NCBI GenBank assembly: GCA_038330145.1
Contig: JBBQNR010000003.1
Location: 30,390-94,389 of the forward strand
From: JBBQNR01 sp038330145
GTDB lineage: Bacteria; Actinomycetota; Thermoleophilia; Solirubrobacterales; JBBDJG01
Reading direction: 5' to 3'
DNA: 64,000 nt
Part shown: positions 8,931 through 16,464 of the stretch, piece by piece
How positions within the stretch are numbered: the stretch's first letter is position 1
How the letters are laid out: each line of letters opens with the position of its first letter
The notes under the pieces: model-generated
Databases searched by the model: none
Told to the model about the DNA's origin: nothing
Seen by the model: only the letters and a program-made list of their open reading frames with translations
Made by a program: the position numbers and the translations under genes

Positions 8931-10160
8931 TTGCTACAACCCGTAGGCGTCGGCACCAAGTCGATTGCCGATTACAGGCACCTCGCCGGGCAGGCCCTGA
9001 TCGAGGAGATCAACGACCTCGCCGAGCCGCTCAGAGGCAAGCGGATTCTGCACATCAACGCGACCGCCATGGGAGGCGGGGTCTCGGAGATCCTCTACGC
9101 GCTCGTGCCCCTGATGAGGGACGTGGGCCTTGACTGCGACTGGCAGATCCTGATCGGGCGCGAGGAGTTCTTCAACGTCACGAAGATGATGCACAACGCC
9201 CTCCAGGGCAACCCGCACTCGCTGTCGGAGGAGGACTGGGAGATCTTCCACCGCTATTCCGAGCTCAACGCGCGGCAGCTCGAGGGGGACTGGGATGTCG
9301 TGATCGCGCACGACCCGCAGACGGTGGCGATGCGCTCGCTGCTCGAGGACAGCACCGCGAGCTGGGTCTGGCGCTGTCACATCGACCTCTCGACACCGAA
9401 CCGCGAAGTGCTCGACCCGCTGCTTCCGCTGCTGGTGCCCCACGACGCCACGGTCTTCCACATGGCCAGCTACGTCCCCGACGGCGTCAACGGCAAGGTC
9501 GAGATCGTGCCGCCGGCCATCGACCCGCTTTCGCCGAAGAACATGGCGCTCTCCCCCGACGACGCCGCCTTCGTCTGCAACCAGTTCGGCGTCGATCCCG
9601 ACCGCCCGCTGATCACCCAGGTGTCGCGCTTCGACCCCTGGAAGGACCCCGTCGGCGTCATCGACGCGTACCGGATCGTGAAGAAGGAGGTCGATGGCCT
9701 TCAGCTTGCCCTGGTCGGCTCGCTGGCGACCGACGACCCCGAGGGTTGGGACTACTTCCAGATGACCTACAAGTACGCGGCCGACGATCCCGACATCAAG
9801 ATCCTCAACAACCTCAACAACGTCGGCGCGATCGAGGTCAACGCCTTCCAGTCGATGTCGGACATCGTGCTCCAGAAGTCGACGCGCGAGGGCTTCGGCC
9901 TCACCGTCTCCGAGGCGCTCTGGAAGAGCAGGCCGACGGTGGCCGGCAACGTCGGCGGCATCCCGCTCCAGATCGAGAACAGCGTTTCGGGGTTCCTCGT
10001 CAACTCACCCGAGGAGACCGCGGAGTGCTGCCTGAAGATCCTCAACGACCCGGAGCTGGGCAGGCGCCTGGGGCGAGCCGGCAAGGAGTACGTCCGCACG
10101 CATTTCCTGATGCCACGTCTGCTTCGTGACTGGCTCAGGATCTTCACGGAGCTGACGTGA
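8931..10160 (+). CDS. treT: Trehalose glycosyltransferring synthase-like GT4 enzyme (TreT)
   Basis: 409 residues, two-Rossmann GT-B glycosyltransferase of family GT4. The N-terminal half has INATAMGGGVSEILY, the glycine-rich acceptor/nucleotide loop typical of trehalose synthase TreT, and VIAHDPQTVAM. The C-terminal half has QVSRFDPWKDP and the GT4 donor-site segment TREGFGLTVSEALW with its two Glu residues. TreT makes trehalose reversibly from glucose and ADP-glucose. The TTG start is preceded by AAGGAGCAAGG. Its stop overlaps the GTG of otsA (GTGA), so two different trehalose-forming enzymes are translationally coupled. Osmoprotection or desiccation tolerance is the likely use. Confidence 0.85.
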   Translation: MLQPVGVGTKSIADYRHLAGQALIEEINDLAEPLRGKRILHINATAMGGGVSEILYALVPLMRDVGLDCDWQILIGREEFFNVTKMMHNALQGNPHSLSEEDWEIFHRYSELNARQLEGDWDVVIAHDPQTVAMRSLLEDSTASWVWRCHIDLSTPNREVLDPLLPLLVPHDATVFHMASYVPDGVNGKVEIVPPAIDPLSPKNMALSPDDAAFVCNQFGVDPDRPLITQVSRFDPWKDPVGVIDAYRIVKKEVDGLQLALVGSLATDDPEGWDYFQMTYKYAADDPDIKILNNLNNVGAIEVNAFQSMSDIVLQKSTREGFGLTVSEALWKSRPTVAGNVGGIPLQIENSVSGFLVNSPEETAECCLKILNDPELGRRLGRAGKEYVRTHFLMPRLLRDWLRIFTELT

Positions 10161-11632
10161 CCTCAGACGACCGCCCGCTGGTGCTGGTCTCCAACAGGGG
10201 ACCGGTCACCTTCGAGCGCGACGAATCCGGGGAGATCACCCACCGGCGGGGGGGTGGCGGGCTGGTCACGGCCCTGACCGGGCTGCTGCGCAAGCGGCGG
10301 GCGCTCTGGGTCGCGTCGGCGATGACGGACGAGGACGTCGAGGTCAGCCGCCGCCACGACGAGCGCAGCTTCGAGATCGAGCTCGACGAGGTCACCTACC
10401 GCATCCGACTCGTGGCCTCAGACCCCGACGCCTACGACCGCTTCTACAACCAGATCGCAAATCCGCTGCTCTGGTTCATCCAGCACTACCTCTGGGACCT
10501 TTCGAACGTCCCGGACATCCGCCTCGAGGAGCGCGAGGCATGGGAGGACGGCTACAAGCGGGTCAACGAAGACCTGGCACAAGCGGTGCTTGAGGAGATC
10601 GAGCAGATGCCGGACGCGGTCGTGATGGTGCACGACTACCACCTCTACACGGCGCCCTCGATCATCCGCCGCGAGCGACCAGACGCCTTCCTGCAGCAGT
10701 TCGTCCACATTCCCTGGACGCAGCCCGATGCCTGGCGCGTGTTGCCGGCCAAGATGCGAACCGAGATCTTCGAGGGCCTGCTCTCGAACGACATCGTCGG
10801 CTTCCACACGCGCTCCTACTGCAACAACTTCATGCAGTGCTGCCGAGAGCTGATGGGGCTGGACACCGACTACGCTCGCGGGGCGGTCTTCTTCAACGAC
10901 CGCGAGACCTGGGTGCGGGCGTACCCCCTGTCGATCGACGTCGAGGGCTTTCAGCGCATCGCCGGCAGCGAGGCCGTCGCAAGCTACGAGCCCGAGATCC
11001 TGCGCCGCCGCCGCGAGCACATGATCCTGAGGGTGGACCGCGCCGACCTGTCCAAGAACGTGCTGCGCGGGTTCACGGCCTTCGACATCTTCCTGCAGCA
11101 GCACCCCGAGTTCAGCGAGAAGGTGACCTTCATAGCTCACCTTCAGCCGTCGCGGCAGGACGTCCCCGAGTACGTCGAGTACCTGGAGAAGATCGAGGCG
11201 CTGGTCGCGGTTATCAATCACCGGCATGGCACCACCGACTGGATGCCCATCGACCTCCGCCTGCGCGACGACTTCGAGGAGGCGGTCGCGCTCTACAAGC
11301 ACTTCGACCTCCTGATGGTCAACGCGATGTGGGACGGCATGAACCTCGTCGCCAAGGAAGGACCGCTCATCAACCAGCGCAACGGGATGATCATGCTGTC
11401 GGAGAATACGGGCGCGCACGAGGAGCTGGGCGACTGCGCGATCACCGTCAACCCGTTCGACGTCCAGGAGCAGGCCGACGCCATCCACATGGCCCTGACG
11501 GCATCGCCCGAGGTGCGGGCCGATCGCATGAAGCACCTCCAGGACATCATCGCCCAGCGCAGCCCCGAAGGCTGGATCGGCGATCAGCTCGCCGACATTG
11601 AGATGAAGCACTCTGCTGCGCCACTGCCGTAG
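10157..11632 (+). CDS. otsA: Trehalose-6-phosphate synthase (GT20)
   Basis: 491-residue GT20 enzyme joining UDP- (or ADP-) glucose to glucose-6-phosphate. Family landmarks in order: VLVSNRGPVTF at the N-terminus, RRGGGGLVTAL (donor loop), HDYHLY, FVHIPWTQPDAW, GFHTRSY, then the C-terminal GMNLVAKEG segment and LSENTGAHEELG. It starts with a GTG inside the treT stop. No trehalose-6-phosphatase gene follows; the next coding sequence is on the other strand, so dephosphorylation needs a gene elsewhere or another phosphatase. Confidence 0.93.
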   Translation: MTSDDRPLVLVSNRGPVTFERDESGEITHRRGGGGLVTALTGLLRKRRALWVASAMTDEDVEVSRRHDERSFEIELDEVTYRIRLVASDPDAYDRFYNQIANPLLWFIQHYLWDLSNVPDIRLEEREAWEDGYKRVNEDLAQAVLEEIEQMPDAVVMVHDYHLYTAPSIIRRERPDAFLQQFVHIPWTQPDAWRVLPAKMRTEIFEGLLSNDIVGFHTRSYCNNFMQCCRELMGLDTDYARGAVFFNDRETWVRAYPLSIDVEGFQRIAGSEAVASYEPEILRRRREHMILRVDRADLSKNVLRGFTAFDIFLQQHPEFSEKVTFIAHLQPSRQDVPEYVEYLEKIEALVAVINHRHGTTDWMPIDLRLRDDFEEAVALYKHFDLLMVNAMWDGMNLVAKEGPLINQRNGMIMLSENTGAHEELGDCAITVNPFDVQEQADAIHMALTASPEVRADRMKHLQDIIAQRSPEGWIGDQLADIEMKHSAAPLP

Positions 11633-11684
11633 GGGCTGCCGGCGAAAGCCGAGCTGCGCGACCCACTGCGGTAGGCCCCGACTG

Positions 11685-12089
11685 TCAGCCCGGGACAAAC
11701 TCATCCGTTCCCGAAGGCTCCGTCGGCGGTTGCGGGCGGAACGCTGGTGGCAGGCGTCTTGGACCCGGCGAGGGGCGCGGTCGCCTGCTTCGGCGCAGCC
11801 GCGCGCGGTCTCCGCGGCGATTGGCCCGGCGCCCTGCCAGCCGCTGACTCTTCACGGGCCGGGCACTGCGTCGTGGCGCGCGCGGAATGGGCTCCATCGG
11901 CAACACTGCGGGATCGCTCGGGCCGATCGCGGCGTCAGGCGAAGCGGTTGGCGCCGGCCCCTGACGCGTGAGTCCATACACGAGCACGAGCAGTGCCAGT
12001 ACGCCAAGCGCCAGGCGACCGACGTTGCCCCACCGGACACGCCGCAGCAGGCCGCCTCGTGGCGAGCTCTCAGGCAGCAGGGGTCGCAC
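11685..12089 (-). CDS. Small single-pass membrane protein with basic Pro/Arg-rich tail
   Basis: 134 codons. A short cytoplasmic head (about 1-20) is followed by one clear membrane helix, GRLALGVLALLVLVYGL, and a disordered tail rich in Arg, Pro and Ser on the far side. No family recognised. It is convergent with otsA (gap 52 bases) and divergent from rpsF. The membrane helix with flanking Arg and the coherent start favour a real gene; the low-complexity tail leaves doubt. Confidence 0.5.
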   Translation of the reverse strand: MRPLLPESSPRGGLLRRVRWGNVGRLALGVLALLVLVYGLTRQGPAPTASPDAAIGPSDPAVLPMEPIPRAPRRSARPVKSQRLAGRRANRRGDRARLRRSRRPRPSPGPRRLPPAFRPQPPTEPSGTDEFVPG

Positions 12090-12147
12090 CCCTGGTTAAG
12101 CGTGCGGCCGGCCCTGCTCACCCCGGGGGCCGAGAGCGATCTGTCGC

Positions 12148-12153
12148 TATAGT
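12148..12153 (+). promoter_or_regulatory. Candidate -10 box for rpsF
   Basis: TATAGT located 12 bases upstream of the rpsF ATG, in the divergent gap with the small membrane protein. No clear -35 in the GC-rich sequence before it; position suggests a very short leader. Confidence 0.4.
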
Positions 12154-12165
12154 CAGCCCTCGCTG

Positions 12166-12777
12166 ATGGGCAAGAGGGACAACAGAGCCTACGACCTGAT
12201 GGTCCTGATAGACGCCGATGTGCCAGAAGACCGGCGCACGGGGATCCTTCAGGGCGTCAAGACCTCGATCGACGCCGGCGACGGCGACCTCAAGGGTGAC
12301 GCCGAATGGGGAGTGCGCAGGCTGGCCTACGAGATCGACCACCGGCCGGAGGCGTACTACCACCTATTCCAGTTCGAGGCGGCTCCCGAGCTGCTGGGGC
12401 AGCTGGAGCACAACCTCTCGATCGACGACGCCGTCCTGCGCCACCGCATCATCCGCCTGGACAAAGGCATTCCCACGACGACTCCCCGCCCGAGCGCCTC
12501 GGCGCCGCGCTACGCGGAGTCGGAGCGCGGCGCGCCTGATGCGGCTGCGGCCGAAGCCGCTCCAGCCGAAGCCGCTCCTGCCGAGCCTGCACCGGTTGAT
12601 GCCGCTCCCGCCGAGCCTGCTCCGGTCGAGGCCGCTGCCGAGGCCGCTGCCGAGGCCGCTGCTCCGGCCGAGACCGCTGCTCCGGCGGAGGCTCCGGAGC
12701 CCACGGCCGCGGAAGGCTCTCTGGCCGAGGCCGCGCCGCCGCCATCCGAGGCGCCGGCCGAGCCTTCGCCTTCCTGA
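12166..12777 (+). CDS. rpsF: Ribosomal protein bS6 with long Ala/Pro/Glu tail
   Basis: The first about 105 residues are a normal bS6 fold (NRAYDLMVLIDADV at the start, WGVRRLAYEIDHRPEAYYHL in the middle, LRHRIIRLDKG at the end). About 95 further residues are almost entirely Ala, Pro and Glu in imperfect repeats such as APAEAAPAEPAPV. bS6 homologues normally end soon after the fold or carry a short acidic tail, so this extension is unusual. It is followed by ssb, rpsR and rplI, the classical order. The tail would project from the 30S platform; it may be a disordered acidic extension with no fixed fold. Confidence 0.93.
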   Translation: MGKRDNRAYDLMVLIDADVPEDRRTGILQGVKTSIDAGDGDLKGDAEWGVRRLAYEIDHRPEAYYHLFQFEAAPELLGQLEHNLSIDDAVLRHRIIRLDKGIPTTTPRPSASAPRYAESERGAPDAAAAEAAPAEAAPAEPAPVDAAPAEPAPVEAAAEAAAEAAAPAETAAPAEAPEPTAAEGSLAEAAPPPSEAPAEPSPS

Positions 12778-12942
12778 TCGCGGCCTTGCTCCCGACCAAG
12801 ACCTTGCGAGCCTGGATTTTGGGAATTGTTTGCGCTGCTTGACGCTCCGCGGGGGCGAGTAGGGCCGGGTACAGGCTTAGACTGTTTGAGTTCTTCAAGA
12901 CTGACTTCAGTGGCTTCGCAGCCACCAAGGGGGTACGAGCAA

Positions 12943-13392
12943 GTGGCAGCAACCAACATCAACCGTGTCATCGTCACCGGCAATCTCACGCGAGACCCTG
13001 AGCTGCGCTCTACGCCGGGCGGGACCTCGGTGTGCAGCCTTCGGATAGCCGTCAACAGCCGCCGCAAGGAAGGCGACCAGTGGGTCGACAAGCCGAACTA
13101 CTTCGACATCACCGTCTGGGGCCAGCAGGGCGAGAATTGCGCCCAGTACCTGGCGAAAGGCCGCCCCGTCGCGGTCGACGGCCGCCTCAACTGGCGCGAG
13201 TGGGAGGCACAGGACGGCGGCAAGCGGCAGTCCGTCGATATCATTGCTGACTCGGTCCAGTTTCTCGGGTCGCGTGAAGGTGGCGGCGGTGGCCAGCAGA
13301 ATGGGGCGCCGGAGTCTGATCTACAGGCCGACACCTCGGATTTCGAGGGTGCGGCGGTCGGTGGAAAGTCGGACGACGACATCCCCTTCTAA
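12943..13392 (+). CDS. ssb: Single-stranded DNA-binding protein
   Basis: 149 residues. OB fold from NRVIVTGNLTRDPELR through the WREWEAQDGGKRQ region (about 5-108), a Gly/Gln-rich linker, and the acidic C-terminal tip DDDIPF that recruits replication and repair proteins. The GTG at 12943 is chosen because GGGGGT lies nine bases upstream and the OB fold starts immediately; the open frame extends to 12826 but that part is not SSB-like. Sits between rpsF and rpsR, a conserved arrangement supplying replication and ribosome subunits together. Confidence 0.95.
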   Translation: MAATNINRVIVTGNLTRDPELRSTPGGTSVCSLRIAVNSRRKEGDQWVDKPNYFDITVWGQQGENCAQYLAKGRPVAVDGRLNWREWEAQDGGKRQSVDIIADSVQFLGSREGGGGGQQNGAPESDLQADTSDFEGAAVGGKSDDDIPF

Positions 13393-13456
13393 CCGGGAGC
13401 GGATCGACGCCCACGCGGGCGATCGGATAGAGGATCTAACAGGCAGGTGAATCGGT

Positions 13457-13726
13457 TTGGCAAAGAGAAGCACCCCCAGTAGGCGACCGCGGACATCGTC
13501 CCCCTCCGGCGGCGGCGGGCGCAGGAAGAGCTGCCACTTCTGTCGGGACAAGGTCGACACCATCGACTACAAGGACTTCCAGTCCCTTCGCCGCTACCTC
13601 TCGGATCGCGGCAAGATCCGCTCTCGCCGCATCACCGGCGCCTGCCGGCGGCACCAGAGCCAGCTGGCCAACGCCGTCAGGCGCGCTCGCGAGCTGGCGC
13701 TCCTTCCCTACGTAGCCGAGCGTTAG
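13457..13726 (+). CDS. rpsR: Ribosomal protein bS18
   Basis: 89 residues, somewhat longer than usual because of a Ser/Arg/Gly-rich N-terminus. The core is recognisable from KSCHFCRDKVDTIDYKD through ARELALLPYV. The CHFC pair plus the later Cys-Arg-Arg-His resembles the zinc-type (C+) form of bS18. TTG start with AGGCAGGTGA at a suitable distance. Partner of bS6 on the 30S platform, whose gene lies just upstream. Confidence 0.95.
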   Translation: MAKRSTPSRRPRTSSPSGGGGRRKSCHFCRDKVDTIDYKDFQSLRRYLSDRGKIRSRRITGACRRHQSQLANAVRRARELALLPYVAER

Positions 13727-13781
13727 ACATCATGTGCGGCCGCAGGCAGCTCGCTCGTACGCAGACGGGGGTGACCGGCTG

Positions 13782-14234
13782 ATGCCACAGGCGATCTTGC
13801 TCAAGGACGTCGACGGTCTCGGCGAGGCCGGGGCCGTGGTGGACGTCTCCTCCGGGTATCTGCGTAACTTCCTCGGCCCCAAAAAACTGGCGCAGCCGGC
13901 GACGCCGGCATCGATCGCCGCCGCCCAGCGGCGACTCGAGCAGGTCGAGCAGGCGGCACAGCAGCAGGAGGAGCGCTCGCGTGAGACCGTGGCGCTGCTC
14001 TCCAAGACCGTGCTCACGATCCCTCACCAGGCCGGCGAGGACGGCCGCCTGTTCGGCACGGTGACCGCCAAGGAGGTGGCGGACGCGATCAAGGAGGCTC
14101 GGGGCCTCCGCATCGACCGGCGCGCGATCAAGCTCGAGTCACCGATCAGGGAGCTCGGCACCCACATGGTTGAGGTCGAGGTCGCCGAGGGCGTCACGGC
14201 CTCCGTCAAGACGATGGTGGTCGACCAGAATTGA
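13782..14234 (+). CDS. rplI: Ribosomal protein bL9
   Basis: 150 residues: N-terminal domain MPQAILLKDVDGLGEAGAVV and YLRNFLGPKKLA, a long connecting helix rich in Gln/Glu (about 45-75), and the C-terminal rRNA-binding domain around DGRLFGTVTAKEV. ATG 13782 is preferred over upstream in-frame codons because GGGGGTG precedes it by eight bases and the N-terminus matches the family. Part of the rpsF-ssb-rpsR-rplI-dnaB run. Confidence 0.95.
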   Translation: MPQAILLKDVDGLGEAGAVVDVSSGYLRNFLGPKKLAQPATPASIAAAQRRLEQVEQAAQQQEERSRETVALLSKTVLTIPHQAGEDGRLFGTVTAKEVADAIKEARGLRIDRRAIKLESPIRELGTHMVEVEVAEGVTASVKTMVVDQN

Positions 14235-14268
14235 TCCCCGCCGCCGACGCCTCGATGGTTGACGGGCG

Positions 14269-15681
14269 TTGACGGTAGCGCCGGCCGAAACAGCCCTAGC
14301 CCCACCTCAGAACATCGAGGCCGAGGAGTCCGTGCTTGGCGCGATGCTGATCGCGGAGGCGGCTATCGCGCCGGTGATCGCGGACGTCCACCTGCGGGCC
14401 GAGGACTTCTACCGCGAGTCCCACCGCGTCATCTTCAGAGCGGTCATCGCGCTCAACGAGAAGAACGAGGCGATCGACCCGCTCACCGTCTCCACGGAGC
14501 TGCAGGAGCGCGGCGAGCTGGAGAAGGCGGGCGGAAAGCCATACGTGCACCAGCTTGCCTCCAGCGTGCCCACGGCCGGCAACGTCGTCCACTACGGCAT
14601 GCTGGTCAAGGAGCAGGCGATGCTGCGCCAGCTGCTCGGCCTGTCGCACGAGATCCAGGCCCAGGTGTCGGAGCGCAAGGGCGAGCCCCAGCATCTGATG
14701 GAGCACTTCGAGCGGCGCCTGTTCGACATCGCCCACGCGGAGACCTCGGGCGAATTCCGGTCCATCCAGGAGGTGCTGCACGAGCACCTCGACGCGCTCG
14801 AGCGCCTCTCGCGAGACGGCCAATCGATGACGGGAACGCCGTCGGGCTTTCGTGACATCGACGACATCACCGGCGGCTTCCAGAAGTCGAACCTGATCGT
14901 GCTCGCCGCCCGGCCGTCGATGGGAAAGAGCGCCCTGGTCGCGAACATCGCCGAGAACGTGGCGGTCAAGTACAACCGCGCGGTCGCGCTGTTCTCGCTC
15001 GAGATGTCGGAGACGGAGCTGGCTCAGCGCTTCATCGCAAGCCAGGCACGGATGTCGGGCGACAAGCTCCGCAAGGGCCAGGTCGCCCGCAACGACTGGC
15101 CGCGGGTGATCAAGGCCTGTGATGCGCTCGAGCGCGCGCCGCTTTGGATCGACGACTCCTCGGACATCGACATCCTCGAGCTGCGGGCAAAGGCACGCCG
15201 GCTGCACGCACAGGAGAAGTCGCGTGGCACGGACGGCCTGGGCCTGATCATCCTGGACTACCTGCAGCTGATGCGGCCGGACCGGTCCTCGGAGAGTCGT
15301 GTCGAGCAGGTGGGCCAGATCAGCCGTGGGCTGAAGATCCTCGCCCGCGAGCTGAACGTGCCGGTGATCGCCGTCTCCCAGCTCAATCGCTCGCCCGAGC
15401 AGCGCCCTGACAAGCGCCCCCTGCTGTCGGACCTTCGCGAGAGCGGCCAGATCGAGCAGGACGCGGACCTGGTGATGTTCATCTATCGCGACGAGTACTA
15501 CAACGGCGAGCAAACGGAGAAGCCGGGCGTGGCCGAGATCAACATCGCCAAGCACCGCAACGGACCGGCCGGGCTGTCAATCGACCTGACGTTCCTCGAG
15601 CGCTTTCCGAAGTTCGCAAGCATTGCCCGCGCCAACGCTCCGGTCGAGCAGCCGGCCGTCGAAGCGCCCACGATCGAGTGA
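14269..15681 (+). CDS. dnaB: Replicative DNA helicase DnaB
   Basis: 470 residues, normal length and without an intein. N-terminal helical domain (about 10-115, beginning PPQNIEAEESVLGAML), linker, and RecA-like motor with Walker A ARPSMGKSALV near 215, Walker B LIILDYLQLM, and the arginine-finger end AKHRNGP. TTG start in the rplI-dnaB gap. Its stop overlaps the GTG of the next gene, a putative loader, by four bases, which ties the two products in translation. The C-terminal tail ends in a Pro/Glu-rich segment. Confidence 0.96.
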   Translation: MTVAPAETALAPPQNIEAEESVLGAMLIAEAAIAPVIADVHLRAEDFYRESHRVIFRAVIALNEKNEAIDPLTVSTELQERGELEKAGGKPYVHQLASSVPTAGNVVHYGMLVKEQAMLRQLLGLSHEIQAQVSERKGEPQHLMEHFERRLFDIAHAETSGEFRSIQEVLHEHLDALERLSRDGQSMTGTPSGFRDIDDITGGFQKSNLIVLAARPSMGKSALVANIAENVAVKYNRAVALFSLEMSETELAQRFIASQARMSGDKLRKGQVARNDWPRVIKACDALERAPLWIDDSSDIDILELRAKARRLHAQEKSRGTDGLGLIILDYLQLMRPDRSSESRVEQVGQISRGLKILARELNVPVIAVSQLNRSPEQRPDKRPLLSDLRESGQIEQDADLVMFIYRDEYYNGEQTEKPGVAEINIAKHRNGPAGLSIDLTFLERFPKFASIARANAPVEQPAVEAPTIE

Positions 15682-16418
15682 CGAACGGCTCTGACGGCCG
15701 CGAGTGGGTGTGCCCGAAGTGCGAGGGCGCCGGCTTCGTGCTGGACGACAACGACGAGGCCGTTGCCTGCAGCTGCCGTGCGGTGCGGGTGCGGCGAGCG
15801 CGCAGCGTGGGAGTGGCGGCCGTGATTCCGCGTCGCTACCGCGGTGTCTCGTTCGATCGCTCTCCGCTGCCGGAGCTGGAACAGCTGAACCCGGCGATCG
15901 TGCGCGAGGTGCGCCACTTCATCCACGACATCGAGGGAAACCTGGCCTCAGGCAAGGGCATGTGGCTCACGGGCGACATCGGCACGGGCAAGTCGACGCT
16001 CGCGATGCTGATCTCGAAGGCCGCCATCGACAGTGGCCGCAGCGTCGCCATCTACTCCGTGCCCCAGCTGCTTGCCGAGATCCGCGACACCTATAACGCG
16101 GACCCGGGTGAGCGCTCCTACATGGATTTCTTCCGCCGTCTCTCGGCCGTCGAGCTGCTTCACCTCGAGGATCTGGGTGCCGAGAAGCAGACCGACTGGG
16201 TGCTGGAGCAGCTCTATTCGCTGATCAACCAGCGCTACGAGGACGAGCGCTCGATCGTCGCCACGACGAACCTCGGTTACGACGAGCTGGAGCGTCAGGT
16301 CGGCGCCCGCACCGCCTCTCGACTGAACGAGATCTGCGGTGAGCTGTGGCCCCTCTACGGCGCCGACCAGCGCATCGTCAACCCTGAGCGCTATTACCGG
16401 TCGGCGGCCGGAGCATGA
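15678..16418 (+). CDS. DnaC/DnaI-like AAA+ ATPase, putative DnaB helicase loader
   Basis: 246 residues. N-terminal zinc-ribbon-like CPKC...CSC (about 12-34), then an AAA+ ATPase of the DnaC/DnaI/IstB group: Walker A TGDIGTGKSTL near 95-105, Walker B LLHLEDLGAEKQ near 158, sensor-1 IVATTNLGYDEL, and a C-terminal SRLNEICGELWPLYG containing the sensor-2-side arginine. Translationally coupled to dnaB. DnaC/DnaI proteins load DnaB onto single-stranded DNA at the origin; IstB proteins instead serve transposons, but there is no transposase here. Loader function is inferred from family and coupling. Typical actinobacteria rely on DciA, so this is notable. Confidence 0.85.
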   Translation: MTNGSDGREWVCPKCEGAGFVLDDNDEAVACSCRAVRVRRARSVGVAAVIPRRYRGVSFDRSPLPELEQLNPAIVREVRHFIHDIEGNLASGKGMWLTGDIGTGKSTLAMLISKAAIDSGRSVAIYSVPQLLAEIRDTYNADPGERSYMDFFRRLSAVELLHLEDLGAEKQTDWVLEQLYSLINQRYEDERSIVATTNLGYDELERQVGARTASRLNEICGELWPLYGADQRIVNPERYYRSAAGA

Positions 16419-16448
16419 TGCCCGCCCATCGCCGGCGCTGACGCCTTC

Positions 16449-16454
16449 TAGACT
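16449..16454 (+). promoter_or_regulatory. Candidate -10 box for purA
   Basis: TAGACT ends ten bases before the purA ATG; AGGA immediately abuts the start and is too close to serve as a ribosome site, so a leaderless or near-leaderless purA mRNA is plausible. Confidence 0.4.
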
Positions 16455-16464
16455 TCTTTAGGAC

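Noticed and set aside
12826..12942. N-terminal extension of ssb
   Set aside because: The OB fold begins directly at the GTG 12943, which has a proper ribosome site; the extension is not conserved-looking.
14296..15555. 419-codon minus-strand open frame
   Set aside because: Exact shadow of dnaB with His/Arg/Leu/Asp-biased composition typical of antisense frames.
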